The notes below the pieces were generated by a model. It saw only the letters and a list, made by a program, of their open reading frames with translations, searched no databases and was not told the DNA's origin. A stretch of DNA of 64,000 nucleotides from Polytrichum commune. Lineage: Eukaryota > Streptophyta > Polytrichopsida > Polytrichales > Polytrichaceae. Where the stretch lies: positions 57,985,554-58,049,553 of the forward strand of contig OX485803.1 in NCBI GenBank assembly GCA_950295325.1. Direction: 5' to 3'. How positions within the stretch are numbered: position 1 is the first letter of the stretch; each line of letters starts with the position of its first letter. Positions 35,701 to 46,300 of the stretch are shown in pieces. Position numbers and translations under genes: made by a program.

Positions 35701-36879
35701 TAATGTCAACATGGCTATGTACAAGCAAACGGACCCTTCTCACATTGCACCAAAGTTATGTTGTTGAGTTGTCTTATCCTTATTGTTTTTTTCCTTGAGA
35801 TATAAAGCAAGGAGTTGTGTTTTAAAAGAAGGCTCGAGTTAATGACAAGCAAGATACTCAAGTGGAAAGCCCATTGGTTGGGGACCCACAAACAAGAGAC
35901 CGGCTTCTCGGACACGCAATATTCCTAAGAGACCTCCATGAGATAGTCCAGAATTTCAGAGATTTCCCCTATGGGACCCATCAAAGGGGCATCTATATGT
36001 TTGTGCTTGGTAAAAGGTTCAAGCTATCAAGCTGAAAGAGCAAGTGTAAAGTGGACTCGAATGAATGTCAAACATAAGTAAGAGGTTCCTTGCCAAGAAG
36101 AAAGAAAAAGAAAAAGAATGCAATGTCGGGCAATCTAGCATGAATATGAGCATGTTGGTTCTACCCTACTCAAGAGGCTCCTTGCCAGTGAGAAAGATCT
36201 TTTCTTAAAAGCTCTCGATCTTCGAATTTCAAGTGCAAAGGAGGCCTCAATAGCCAATTACTTTATTGTGGTGTGTTTAGGGGGGGAGGGGGGGGGGGGG
36301 TTTAGGGTGGGTGTCTTAAGATTCCAATCTGCAATGAAACACCTTCGATGAGAATCTGCTTGCTCAATCTCTACAACAATCTTGCTTTCACGACATGCTA
36401 CATGTTAGAGGATTCTGACCACTTTATAATTGGTGCTTGTTATAGGCTCACATAACCTTGATACTCGGTGGAGGAGATGAGCTTGCCATGAGAGGGGGAG
36501 AGGGGATTATCGTGTACGAGCGTACCTCTCATTCATACAACATAAAAGTTTTGAAATAGTATGCATTCAAGATGTCACGATTTCTAGTCGATTTGACACT
36601 GAATTTATCTTTAAAGACCCCGAATTAGTCGGGTCCAAGTCATTTGGGATGAGTCGGCCAGAAACTCATAGGGTGTCAAGGTTTTATATTGAAGGATGGA
36701 TGAGAGGTGCACTCATGTGCGATAACTCCCTCTCTTATCCCATGTGATAAGTCTTTTGGTTGCATCCTCATGGTTACTTATTGGTCTTTTGGCTTCCCGG
36801 ACTTTCCAATCAAATTTCATTTCATCAGGAGGGTTATAAGTTGTAATGGAGTAAAAGAGACATGTCTAATTCAGTCACT
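35701..36879. other. No gene recognised; G-tract near 36.28 kb
   Basis: No supported gene. About 36280-36305 is a long G-run interrupted by A. The frame at 36707-37213 crosses a family-3 repeat and is not called. Confidence 0.35.
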
Positions 36880-37170
36880 CATCTTAATCATGCACCTCCA
36901 TTTGAGTGGTATCTCGAATGGTGTGGCTCCAACAACAATGACCAAACATGCAATATGTTTTAAAAGAGATTGGACAACATATTCAAACCACAATAACCAT
37001 TCTAAGTCCAATAGCCAACATAACCAGGGGGGAGGGAGAGACCTATATGACCATTTTCTAATGAGCACAAGAATCTTCACTTTGATAATGAATAAGACAT
37101 TCGTACGAGCTCCGAAAATAGTGAGGGAGGAAAGTGCTACAACCTCAATACGGATTCGCGAGCTTTCTCA
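36880..37170 (-). repeat. Dispersed repeat family 3, inverted copy
   Basis: In reverse complement it shares CCATTTGAGTGGTAT, CAAGAATCTTCACTTTGA and ATTCGTACGAGCTC-like blocks with 33.0-33.3 and 35.4-35.7 kb. Near 37026 it contains a GGGGGGAGGGAGAG tract. Confidence 0.5.
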
Positions 37171-37361
37171 TACTAATCGGGTGGTTCATATCCCCTATGA
37201 GAAGTGGGGCTAGTTGGGAAAGGTAACCATTTAGGACCCATCTACCTTAACTCAACATTGAAACAACACGTGGGGTAGACGTGAGGTACAAAACACATGT
37301 CAAGTATTGCCCTTGCCTCCTGAGTTTAGGGCTACCGCCGCTCTTTGAAGGTGTGATATTA

Positions 37362-37755
37362 GAGCATCCTCAGTCGGTCTAGGTAAAGCTCATTGCAAAC
37401 CAAAACCTATCTTTTGACTGACCTAAAATTAGAAACTGAAATTACCATCATTAGAAGCACACCTAAATAAACGTGAGATATTTCTCAAGAAAAAAGAATT
37501 GTAAAAATTTGACGTAGGTGAAATCCCTCATTGAAAACACCACATTTTCAAAATTTAGAGGGAGTGCACCAAATCTTGCTTTAAAATGGAAAGATCCTCC
37601 CACACTCCCTCCAAATTTTTGACATTTAGAGGGAGTGTGGGAGGATCTGTCCATTTTAAGCAAGATTTGGTGCACTCCCTCTAAATTTTGAGCAATTTTA
37701 AGCAAGATAGGTCTTGGTTTGCAGTGAGCTTTACCTAGACCGACTGAGGATGCTC
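37362..37755. mobile_element. Tourist-like (PIF/Harbinger-type) MITE, 394 bp, TTA target duplication
   Basis: The left end begins GAGCATCCTCAGTCGGTCTA. The right end is its inverted copy, TAGACCGACTGAGGATGCTC. The inverted repeats continue through GGTAAAGCTCA and CCAAAACCTATCTT, about 50 bp in all with few mismatches. It is flanked on both sides by TTA (37359-37361 and 37756-37758), the 3-bp duplication typical of PIF/Harbinger elements. Inside, 37558-37690 forms a second, near-perfect foldback (GAGGGAGTGCACCAAATCTT and its complement). No coding frame is present. Intact ends suggest recent activity. Confidence 0.9.
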
Positions 37756-37758
37756 TTA

Positions 37759-38904
37759 ATATTGCATGCAGAATAGTAATATGTCTGTAAACAAGCTTAT
37801 AGGTGGAAATTGGAATTTGGCATCTCTCTCAACATCTTGAAGGTTCGAGGGGCCTCTGGGCCAAGTGGGCTTTCCCAATACATTTCATTCACTTTTACAA
37901 TTGTGCTTAGAGTTAATCTTGTCAACTTGGGGGTCCAAACAGTTTGTAACCGGCCAATATCCTATATTTTTTTTCAAGTGCCGGCTAATTTCTTCTTCAT
38001 TGTAATGACAACTGGTCAAAAATTTGGGCATTGATAAGTAAGCTTGTTTTCAATGTAGCAAAATTATATGTACAAACAACATACACCATTCAACAACAAC
38101 GTCCAAAGAATATATCGACATACAACAATAATATGTAATGATATCAACATTCAACAACAATGATCAACAATTTATTTTATACAAGAAACAACAACAATGA
38201 TCAACAATTTATCCATAGGAGGAGTTGAACTTGAAATAACCCATCAACCGGTTGATGGCCATGGATTTACTCTTCTATCATACCTAGGTCTTAAAACCTC
38301 ATATTAGATTTGAGGCCACATCATGATAAAAAAAGAGTATCCTAACATACCATACTATATACAAAAATGAAATTCATCAACTGTTAGAGTCAAAATCAAC
38401 AGTATCATCTTCACCTTCAAGAGGAAAATGCCCTGAAAGGTATCTCCATGGATGTGAAAACAACCATCTAAACTTTGCAGAGTTCCTCCATAAAGCTATG
38501 GCGTCCATTAGTATGTTATCAAGATCACCACGAAGATCTTTCATAGACACACTCATAATACAATCTAAACGCTAGCCGTCAACAATGAAATGCAATAATG
38601 AAGCAAAAGCTTTGCCTATCCGCCATTCACCAAATCGCTACAAGCCTACAACGAACACATAACCTAAACCCTAGCACTAGATGATATCTGGCCCTAGATG
38701 AATCAAACCGGATGAAATCCGCTTATTTCACAATTCATCCAGGTAAAAATCCTCCTCCTCAAAATGGTTGCCGGTTGAAATCCGTTTTTTTTTGGTTTAA
38801 AGCTCCGGTTTCACATCCTCCACTTTCCCAATTCAACTGGACATTTTACAAAACCAACCGGCCGCCATTACACTAAATACCAGTTCTCCCCGGACATTGC
38901 CTCA
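37759..38904. other. No gene recognised; diverged MITE family 1-like end near 38.88 kb
   Basis: AT-rich spacer with ACAACAA-rich repeats near 38080-38210. About 38875-38900 carries the family-1 terminus CCGGACATTG with TCTCCCC, and GGTTGAAATCCG-type blocks recur near 38700-38790. A full element could not be delimited. Confidence 0.35.
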
Positions 38905-39409
38905 AGGCCACTTTACACACGAGCCAAGAGCCGTGACCATGAAATTGTGAGAGCCCAAAAGAAAGTGTCCAAAGGCTGTCTCAACACACCTCCGAAATCA
39001 TGTAGTATGGTCACAGATCCTCAAGTGTAGTGTGAAGTCATATGTGACCGGGCCCTCAACCAACTGCTATTTCAATGAATTTCTATCCATGCAAGTCCTC
39101 ACACATGATAAAGTAGAATAAATCAACGGTTGTGAGTATTCGGAGTGCCAGGGGCTCCCGGTTTTGTGGTAAGCCTACCTCCAAAAGGTGATTTTTGAAA
39201 ATAATCCAAGTGACCACGAAACGTGATCTATTGGATGCCATGTAGGAATCCATGTGGACTTTACATCCATCTTGCATTCACATAGAACTTCATTCGTCCC
39301 TCAAGCGTAGTGTGAAGCCAACTTGGACCAACTCCGCCTTGTCCACCAATGAGAGTGCTTGAAGTGTAATGGTCACGGGCTCTCAGTCTCGTGTGTGTGA
39401 AGTGGCCCT
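38905..39409 (-). mobile_element. MITE family 2, copy C (inverted)
   Basis: The element begins AGGCCACTTTACACACGAGC and ends CGTGTGTGTGAAGTGGCCCT. The interior is the reverse complement of copies A and B (AATTTCTATCCATGCAAGTC, CACACATGATAAAGTAGAAT). About 505 bp, non-coding. Confidence 0.8.
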
Positions 39410-41358
39410 CTGAGTCATTGGTTTCTGCTTCAAATAGGTTGCTCAATCTGTGCGCTACATGTTAGTCTTCTTCCTATAAGTAGTATGTTTGGTCGACATT
39501 ATCGTGAGTTATTATATATATATATTTTTTAATTCTTGAAAAACCATCGTGTTTAACATAGGTTTCATCCCACAATATACAAACTTACAGATTACTCAAT
39601 CTATCTGTGGTTTTCATAGAAAATTTAACTCAAAATCATGAAGCATGGTTGAGGTGTAAACAATGCTTCCCACGATACAAAATTTGCCATGACAAGACTT
39701 TTGAAGGACCACAAAGACCCCCTAAACGACCGTAAGGTCATATATGGCTATCTAAGTTTCTTCGAGTATTCCATTGAATCACATGAATAGTCTCATGTTA
39801 TCATGAATTTCTTCACAACATCGCCAACCCTTTGTCCAAGATCAAGAGTTTGAAATCATAGACTCAGAATGTTTTATCATTTTGAAAATGGAACGAAAGC
39901 CATGTCGCAAGAGTCACGGTGTCTAAAGGGAAGTTTTGGCACAACGTGACCCACAACGGGAGTTGAAGGTGGGTGGGATGATGCATTGAGGTGTGTGATA
40001 GACCTCGGAAGGGGGTAGGGTAAAGGGGGTGAAGATACAATAGGCGAGAGGGCTTTACCAAATTGGGCTATGTGGTTGTGTCTAGGGCCGTCATTGAGGG
40101 AGATATAGTTGGGTAATATTGGTCCCGGATTCCCTCAAGTGGTACCCAATGTTTGGGCCACAAGAGACCCGGTGCTTTGTAGTTTGTGCCCTTGAGCCAA
40201 AAATACCTAAATCTTGTTTCTATATAAAAACGAGGGAAGAGTGACTCTAAAGTATTCAAGACAAATTGTGTATTATATTTCAATCTTGAATACCATATAC
40301 TTCGAAAACCTTAAAGAATGTGGAGGGTGCTTATCTAAGATGGACACGTGTATATTGACTGGTGCATGGTTACGTGTGGATTTAGAAACCGACACCAAAA
40401 AGACATGTGTTTGATGACGATCAGACTATGAGCTCAAAAATTGTCAACTATGTTTTGTCAATATAGTTGGGAGGGCCTTATGTTGACTGAGTTATGGTTC
40501 CCCGGCTCTCACCTTTGAAAATTCATAACAATTCGGGGCGGGTTCCCAAATTCCCTCCGATTGAACTTGACTGCTCCATCCACATTCACAAATCAACCAA
40601 AGTGTAGACTCCATGATTCGGAGTCTGCAAATTGGAGTAGCGCACATGAAAAGTAACCATTTTAAGACCCTCCACATGTAACTTAGGTTTGTAACTTTGA
40701 AACCTTCAAAGATTGGCTCACATTACCTCTAGGTTCTAGCAAAGCTTCAACTTAGATGGAATGAATCGGATGGTGTTGCATTGAATTGCATGTTTTAGTT
40801 GATTGATGAGTTTTGTTTTTGATGAAAGATTGGATGAAGGCCACATACAATGGCAAAAGAGAGAGAGATGATAAGTGTTGGATGAAATTTGGTGAAGCAA
40901 AGTTCGATGACTTCTTCTTCTTACGTAGGCTACCAAATTTGAGAAATTCAACAATTGACTTATAGACTCCACAATTGGTGACAAGAGTCATAGTGAATGG
41001 CGAGTTGTGAGATATCCACCTACTCAAATTCTTTATTGAGTATCACCAATTCGCTCATGGACATGAACCAAAGGTTATGGATGGAAATAGCATGTGTGGA
41101 TAGAAAATACAAGATAGTTGTAGGAACTGAAGCGCTATTCACTTGGATGAGAGATCGATATAATGTACATAAGTTTAATGTAGACAACCCACTCAAAATT
41201 TCATAATGTACTACTGAGGTCGCATTGGTCACATTATTGTATTTTGTAAACACCCTCCACATTTTGAGCATGCGTTATGCTTATGTAAATGCTTGATGAG
41301 GGGTAACAACTACATTCATCCATTTTGTTGTGAAAATTTGGACGCTTTTGTACGCAAG
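39410..41358. other. No gene recognised; family-3 repeat remnant near 40.20-40.48 kb
   Basis: No supported gene. GACACCAAAAAGACATGTGTT and AGACTATGAGCTCAAAAATT near 40390-40445 match about 33.45-33.50 kb. Confidence 0.35.
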
Positions 41359-41458
41359 ATAAGGTCCTCGGACCACATCATTGTAGGAATGCCAATTGTC
41401 CTCGGCCCCGTCTCAAACGGGTCCTTCTTCCCAAAACGTCATGGCCCGAGGACCTTAT
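41359..41458. repeat. Small foldback element, 13-bp perfect inverted ends
   Basis: ATAAGGTCCTCGG at 41359-41371 is perfectly inverted as CCGAGGACCTTAT at 41446-41458, exactly 100 bp end to end. Inner sequence also contains GTCCTCGGCCCCG and AACGGGTCC. Likely a MITE remnant. Confidence 0.65.
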
Positions 41459-42287
41459 CCATCATCATAATTGGATTGCTCGTGTACGAGAATTGGAGGT
41501 TATGGATGAAATGTTCTTTGTGTGGATGAAGATACACAATGGAGTTGCTGGAAATGCTCTCCCCTTGGATGACACCTGGATGAACGACCACTTATGGACA
41601 TAGATAATCGATGAGAAAAGAGTGGCTGACAAGCGGTAGAAAGGATTACCAAAACTCGTCACAAATGTTCATTCATCCATGGAGGCACGATATCATCCAT
41701 AAATCCCGGATTCTGTGCATGAGCGGGAAGTGCCATGAATGCATGCAGAGCACATCGCTCCTGAGTCCTCGCAGCACAAACCCTAATTTGCAGCTCCATC
41801 CATTGAGAGCTCGCCATCGCCAGAGCAGGGCCTCCGAATCTGCCATGAAAGGCAAGGCGTAGAAGCCATACAAGCTAAGCCGTGAGAACTAATAAGTAGA
41901 AGTTGTAGGATAATATTCGGTAAGTAAGTGAGCATGTTATATACATAAGAAGCTTGAACGCTGGATAACTTCGTCGCTTGATTGCCTGATTGCAGCTTCC
42001 GTTACAAAAACCAAAACCGACCGCCATCGCCAGCGCAGAGTAACTTATACATACATACGCACGTGCATACATACGTTCCACATCGCCGTAGGAGCTGCAA
42101 GGTTAGGTACGCCGTTACCACCATTCTCCCACGTGCACATGCACATCGGAGTTCCATAATACCTACCTACCCCAGGCCACCTTATGCATAACCTCACAGG
42201 CGGTCGATTGAATTCAATCCGAGCTACATGTGCATTCCATGCACGGAACTTGATGGTTACCACGCTGCTGTGCTGCAGACGTAAAAT

Positions 42288-42333
<46 letters not shown>

Positions 42334-43077
42334 TTAATGTCGGGACTTCTGTAGCTATGTCGGGAGGTGCCGTAAGGTAAATTGGCATTGGCATTGTACA
42401 TACGGTGGAGTGATGGTGTTTGATCATGTGTGTGGATGTGTGGTCCATGGTATTGCAGTGAAGTGGACTAGGTTTGGACATGGCCGTAGAAGAGGATTCC
42501 TGATCTCATGGGGTTGGGATCGAATCAGCTGCTCGCAAGGGAATAGGATGGAAGGTGATGGTGTGTGCAATTCGGTACTGTCAGCATCGAATGATGCTGG
42601 ATTTGAGAGGTTCCGAGGGCACAGTGAAAGGGAGGAGTCGTGAAAATCGAGAAGGGGCTACGGATCGCTAATTTCGGCAATCTTTGAAGTCATAGCGATT
42701 CTAAGGGGGCAAAAGAAGGGAATCAATTGAAGGTGAATGCAGGAGCATGGGGCATCATCGTCATACCGAAATTGAGAATGTGGAGTCGCAAACTTCATTT
42801 ATATAGCTTGAGAGAACTACACTTACAATGTCATATATGTCATGCTATGCAATTCAGTGTCTTCAACAACAAGCACCGATGTCTACTATAGATTATGACT
42901 GCCATAAATTTTCCAGGTAAACTTGGAATCTCAAAGTCTCAAAAAGTTCTTTGTACCAAATTGCGTGCCAAGGAAAGACAATTTAGGTTGTGGGAAGCTC
43001 ATGTTGAGCAGACATCTACTTTGAACCACTGTAAAAGGGTAGTCCTATTTCATGTTCATCAATGAAAGTGAAGGACT
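41459..43077 (+). promoter_or_regulatory. Upstream region of the histidine-kinase gene with (GA)n microsatellite
   Basis: No other gene was seen. A pure GA run of about 20 dinucleotides lies at 42291-42331. GA/CT repeats in plant promoters can bind BBR/BPC factors, but this one lies about 750 bp from the start codon and may be neutral. ATGs at 43052 and 43062 precede the coding start in the other two frames, and an in-frame TGA at 43069-43071 blocks extension of the main frame upstream. Confidence 0.45.
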
Positions 43078-43322
43078 ATGGTGGGGATTTGGGAGGTTGG
43101 CGTACGAGTGTGGCAGAAGAGGCCGCGGAAATTGCTCAGCTGGAGCATACCCAAGAGCTGGATCCGAGGGTTTCTGGTGATATGGCTTCTGGCAGGCGTG
43201 GTGGGTGCCCTTTTGGTTATATGGAGCCGCAAAGGATATGTGGAAAAGGAGAAGACTCTCGAAATGGAAGCCTGGTGCAAGCAGCGCTCACGAATTCTCG
43301 AGGAGCAAGTGAAGGCCAATAA
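43062..43322 (+). promoter_or_regulatory. Overlapping upstream reading frames at the histidine-kinase start
   Basis: Three ATGs in three different frames lie within 27 nt: 43052 (about 43 codons), 43062 (86 codons, ending 43322 inside exon 1) and 43078 (the receptor). A scanning ribosome would meet two out-of-frame starts first if the transcript begins upstream of 43052. Neither small frame has protein features, so any role would be in lowering translation of the receptor. The transcript start is unknown. Confidence 0.4.
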
Positions 43323-46300
43323 GTACAATGCTAAGGTAAGCGACTGAGTGAAACTCTGTGTGAACTTCTGAAAAGGTACATAAATGCCACCTCGCTATGA
43401 TTATTCTGTTGATTTTCTTTGAAAAACCCCAAATTATTTATTGGTGCAGTGGTCAAAGAAAGGGTGCTGTATGTAATATTTGGATGTTCCATCTCTGTTT
43501 GCGATTTCACATCCTTTCCTCTGCCAATTTGATGTTGCTTTTCTATTTAAAAACCTCGCTGAGCTATCGCCATGCTTCCAGGTCCCCGAAGCACGTTCTT
43601 GCAGGCGCAGGTAGCGTGCATAGATTTGCTATGTAGTTGGCAGAAATTGACATATTGCATCTTTACCTATGATTTCCCCGTTGGTAGCTTTCATTTTTAT
43701 CCCTGAGAAAGTCCTTCTCGCATCCTGAGTTAATCCTTCGTCAGCACAAAAAGTCATTTCCCCTCGCGAGCACCATTCCAGAGCCGCTGGAAGCACAATG
43801 GGGTCCTGACCGCCAAGTACGTCGACAAGATAGATAGCAATGCACACGACTGTGTGCCTTTATGTTTCTAGTCCATAACCTGTCACATTTTAGCGGGTTT
43901 GGAGCACATAATGAAGATGGTGGCCAACACGCTAACGAAAGTGATCTAACTTGTTAGTGGGGAGGGATGGGGGTCAGGCATTTTCAGATATGATTGTTGT
44001 CTTTGGAAATAGCGTGAGCAAGACCACCTTTCAAAGGTTCAGTGACAGCACCAGCTATGCTCATCCTCTGCTGCTCAGCCTCATGTACGCTGTCTTTGTT
44101 GACCAAAATGGACGGTATGTATTCTCTGCCTGCCTATTGTGAGATGTGCTTAGCCAGGATACCTCTTGTCAACCTCCGATAATCAAATAACGATGGAATG
44201 CTAATTGTGGGTGTCGATCCTATAAAGGACATGATTAAGTGTTGCACTTTGTCAAGAATCCATCCGTTAAAGATCTCATAGGATGCCTCAGATTCCAGAG
44301 GCCTAAGACTCATTGGAACGAGCAGAAAGAAAGCAACCTTCTAGGGTTAGCAATAGCAATAACGTAAATGCTTGTCAACCCCAAGGGAGTTGCACTGGAT
44401 AAACCCTTGAGGTGTGGAACCAACTGCAAAGAGATAATTGTGGGACAAAGATGGGGATGTAACCTGATACGTAAATTGTGATGCTTGAGCACTCTAAAAT
44501 TAAGTAAACATTCCATCCCGACCTTGCCGTATCTGCTGCTTTAGTAGCTGCTAGATTGAAATAGCCGTGGCCCTTCATGAATGTGATGTATACATCATTG
44601 CTCCAAACTGAGATAGCTGTAGATGATGGAGCTCCGTCTGCTGAAAACCCACAAAAAACCTCTGAAGGCGGTTGATGTCAATCAAGGCAGCTACTAAAGC
44701 ATTGCTATTAATATTGCTTAAAGAGATAGGATGAGTAAAGGCTTGTGGATACCATTGTCAAGGGTTTATGAGATTCCAGAAATTAATTCTAAAGTTGAGG
44801 AGAGGTGATTCGTCCGGATTTCTACACTTGTGTTGTTTCTCAATTAATCCTCTAGTTTTATAGATTTATGTGGCTATGATGAAAGTAATGAACACTTGAT
44901 AACTATGCAAATTGATAAGTGCTTCTCCTGACCACATGCCTTGTGACCTTATTGGTGCCTGTGAGCAGAACGGGGTTTGAGACACAAAATGGGCTTAGTA
45001 TCATGGACTTGAGCACTGGTGGTGTACGATCCACCCAAGTAGACTATCTGGTCATATTATACTCCAATAGTGAGGGTCAGAAGTATGTGAGCTATGACCT
45101 TCTGTCCTTGCCAGATAACTATGATGCAGCTGTGCGTATGCGTATTTTCACCACTGGGATAATGACAGAGCCTTACCACACTACTCAAAATGGAAAAGTA
45201 GGCATTGGTTAGTAAATATTCTAATCCTCTTGTTGGTCAATAGAAGCCTGTAAAAATGTGTGAAAGCTTAAAATCCTGTGCCCATCTATGAGACTGTAAC
45301 ATCTTAAGCATCTTCCCTGTACGGATGCAAATCACGGACTGGTGATATAAACTCAGGCACTTTGGAGGCTGGTAATCTCTTACAGAGGACATCAAAGAGA
45401 CAATGACAGAATTCACTTGATGAAGAGCTGATCAAGGGTTTGGGTTTCCAGCGGTGATGTATCCAGTCTTTCCAAGCACACCAAATTCTACTACTCCGGC
45501 AAGCAATCAGACAGCATTGATGGGGGCCATATTCTCTTTATTTGATTTTGAGACTTTGATCAACAACCTTCTGATGCAGGCTGATGACCCCCGTACGTAC
45601 AATTCTTCTGTCACCCTCAAACATAACCTCTAAGTCGAGATGTCAAGACATGCATTTGTTTCATTTCACCATAGTCTGAAAGAAGAAATTGCTGGCTGGT
45701 GTCCCCGTGATTGTGAAGGATAGGATTGGGTTTAATATTTCATCACAAGTGAACTATCGTTGTAAAGGCTTTTAAATCATGTATCAGAGAACTGAGAAAG
45801 ATTAAGCACATAATCTGTATACAAATCCGCCAAAGAAGAAATATACTACGATAGTATCTTCTTGTATGTCAAGGTGTAGGTTCTTGAATTCAACTGATGT
45901 TAGGCCTTAAGAGTGTGCTGGTGGATGAGTGCAGCTTCTCCATTCGTATTTGAGCTCTTTGATGTAACGGACATCACGCAACCAATTTTGGTATTTGGAG
46001 AGAGCATCAAATTGTCAAGAGGATCAAAGGGGACACCAATTGCTTTTGCCAAACACGTCAAATTCAGCAAGTCCGACAATCCACTTGAAGTTAATCTTGG
46101 GGACCCATTTCGAAAGTACATGGTAACCTGTAGGTAATGCGCAAATTGAGGAAGTGCATCTCTTCATCTTGTCAGCAAACAAGCCTAGTTACTGATGACG
46201 CCTATCTATTCATAAAACGGTTTAGTTTCTAGGGAAACACCAAGAATAAAATATCTGTATACACTTATTTCTGTACATACAAATTCTGTACATACTTATT

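Noticed and set aside
36707-37213. 168-codon plus-strand frame
   Set aside because: It runs across an inverted copy of a dispersed non-coding repeat and has no domain features or homologous frame in the other copies.
42045-42401. 118-codon minus-strand frame with poly Ser-Leu
   Set aside because: Produced by the GA/CT microsatellite at 42291-42331.
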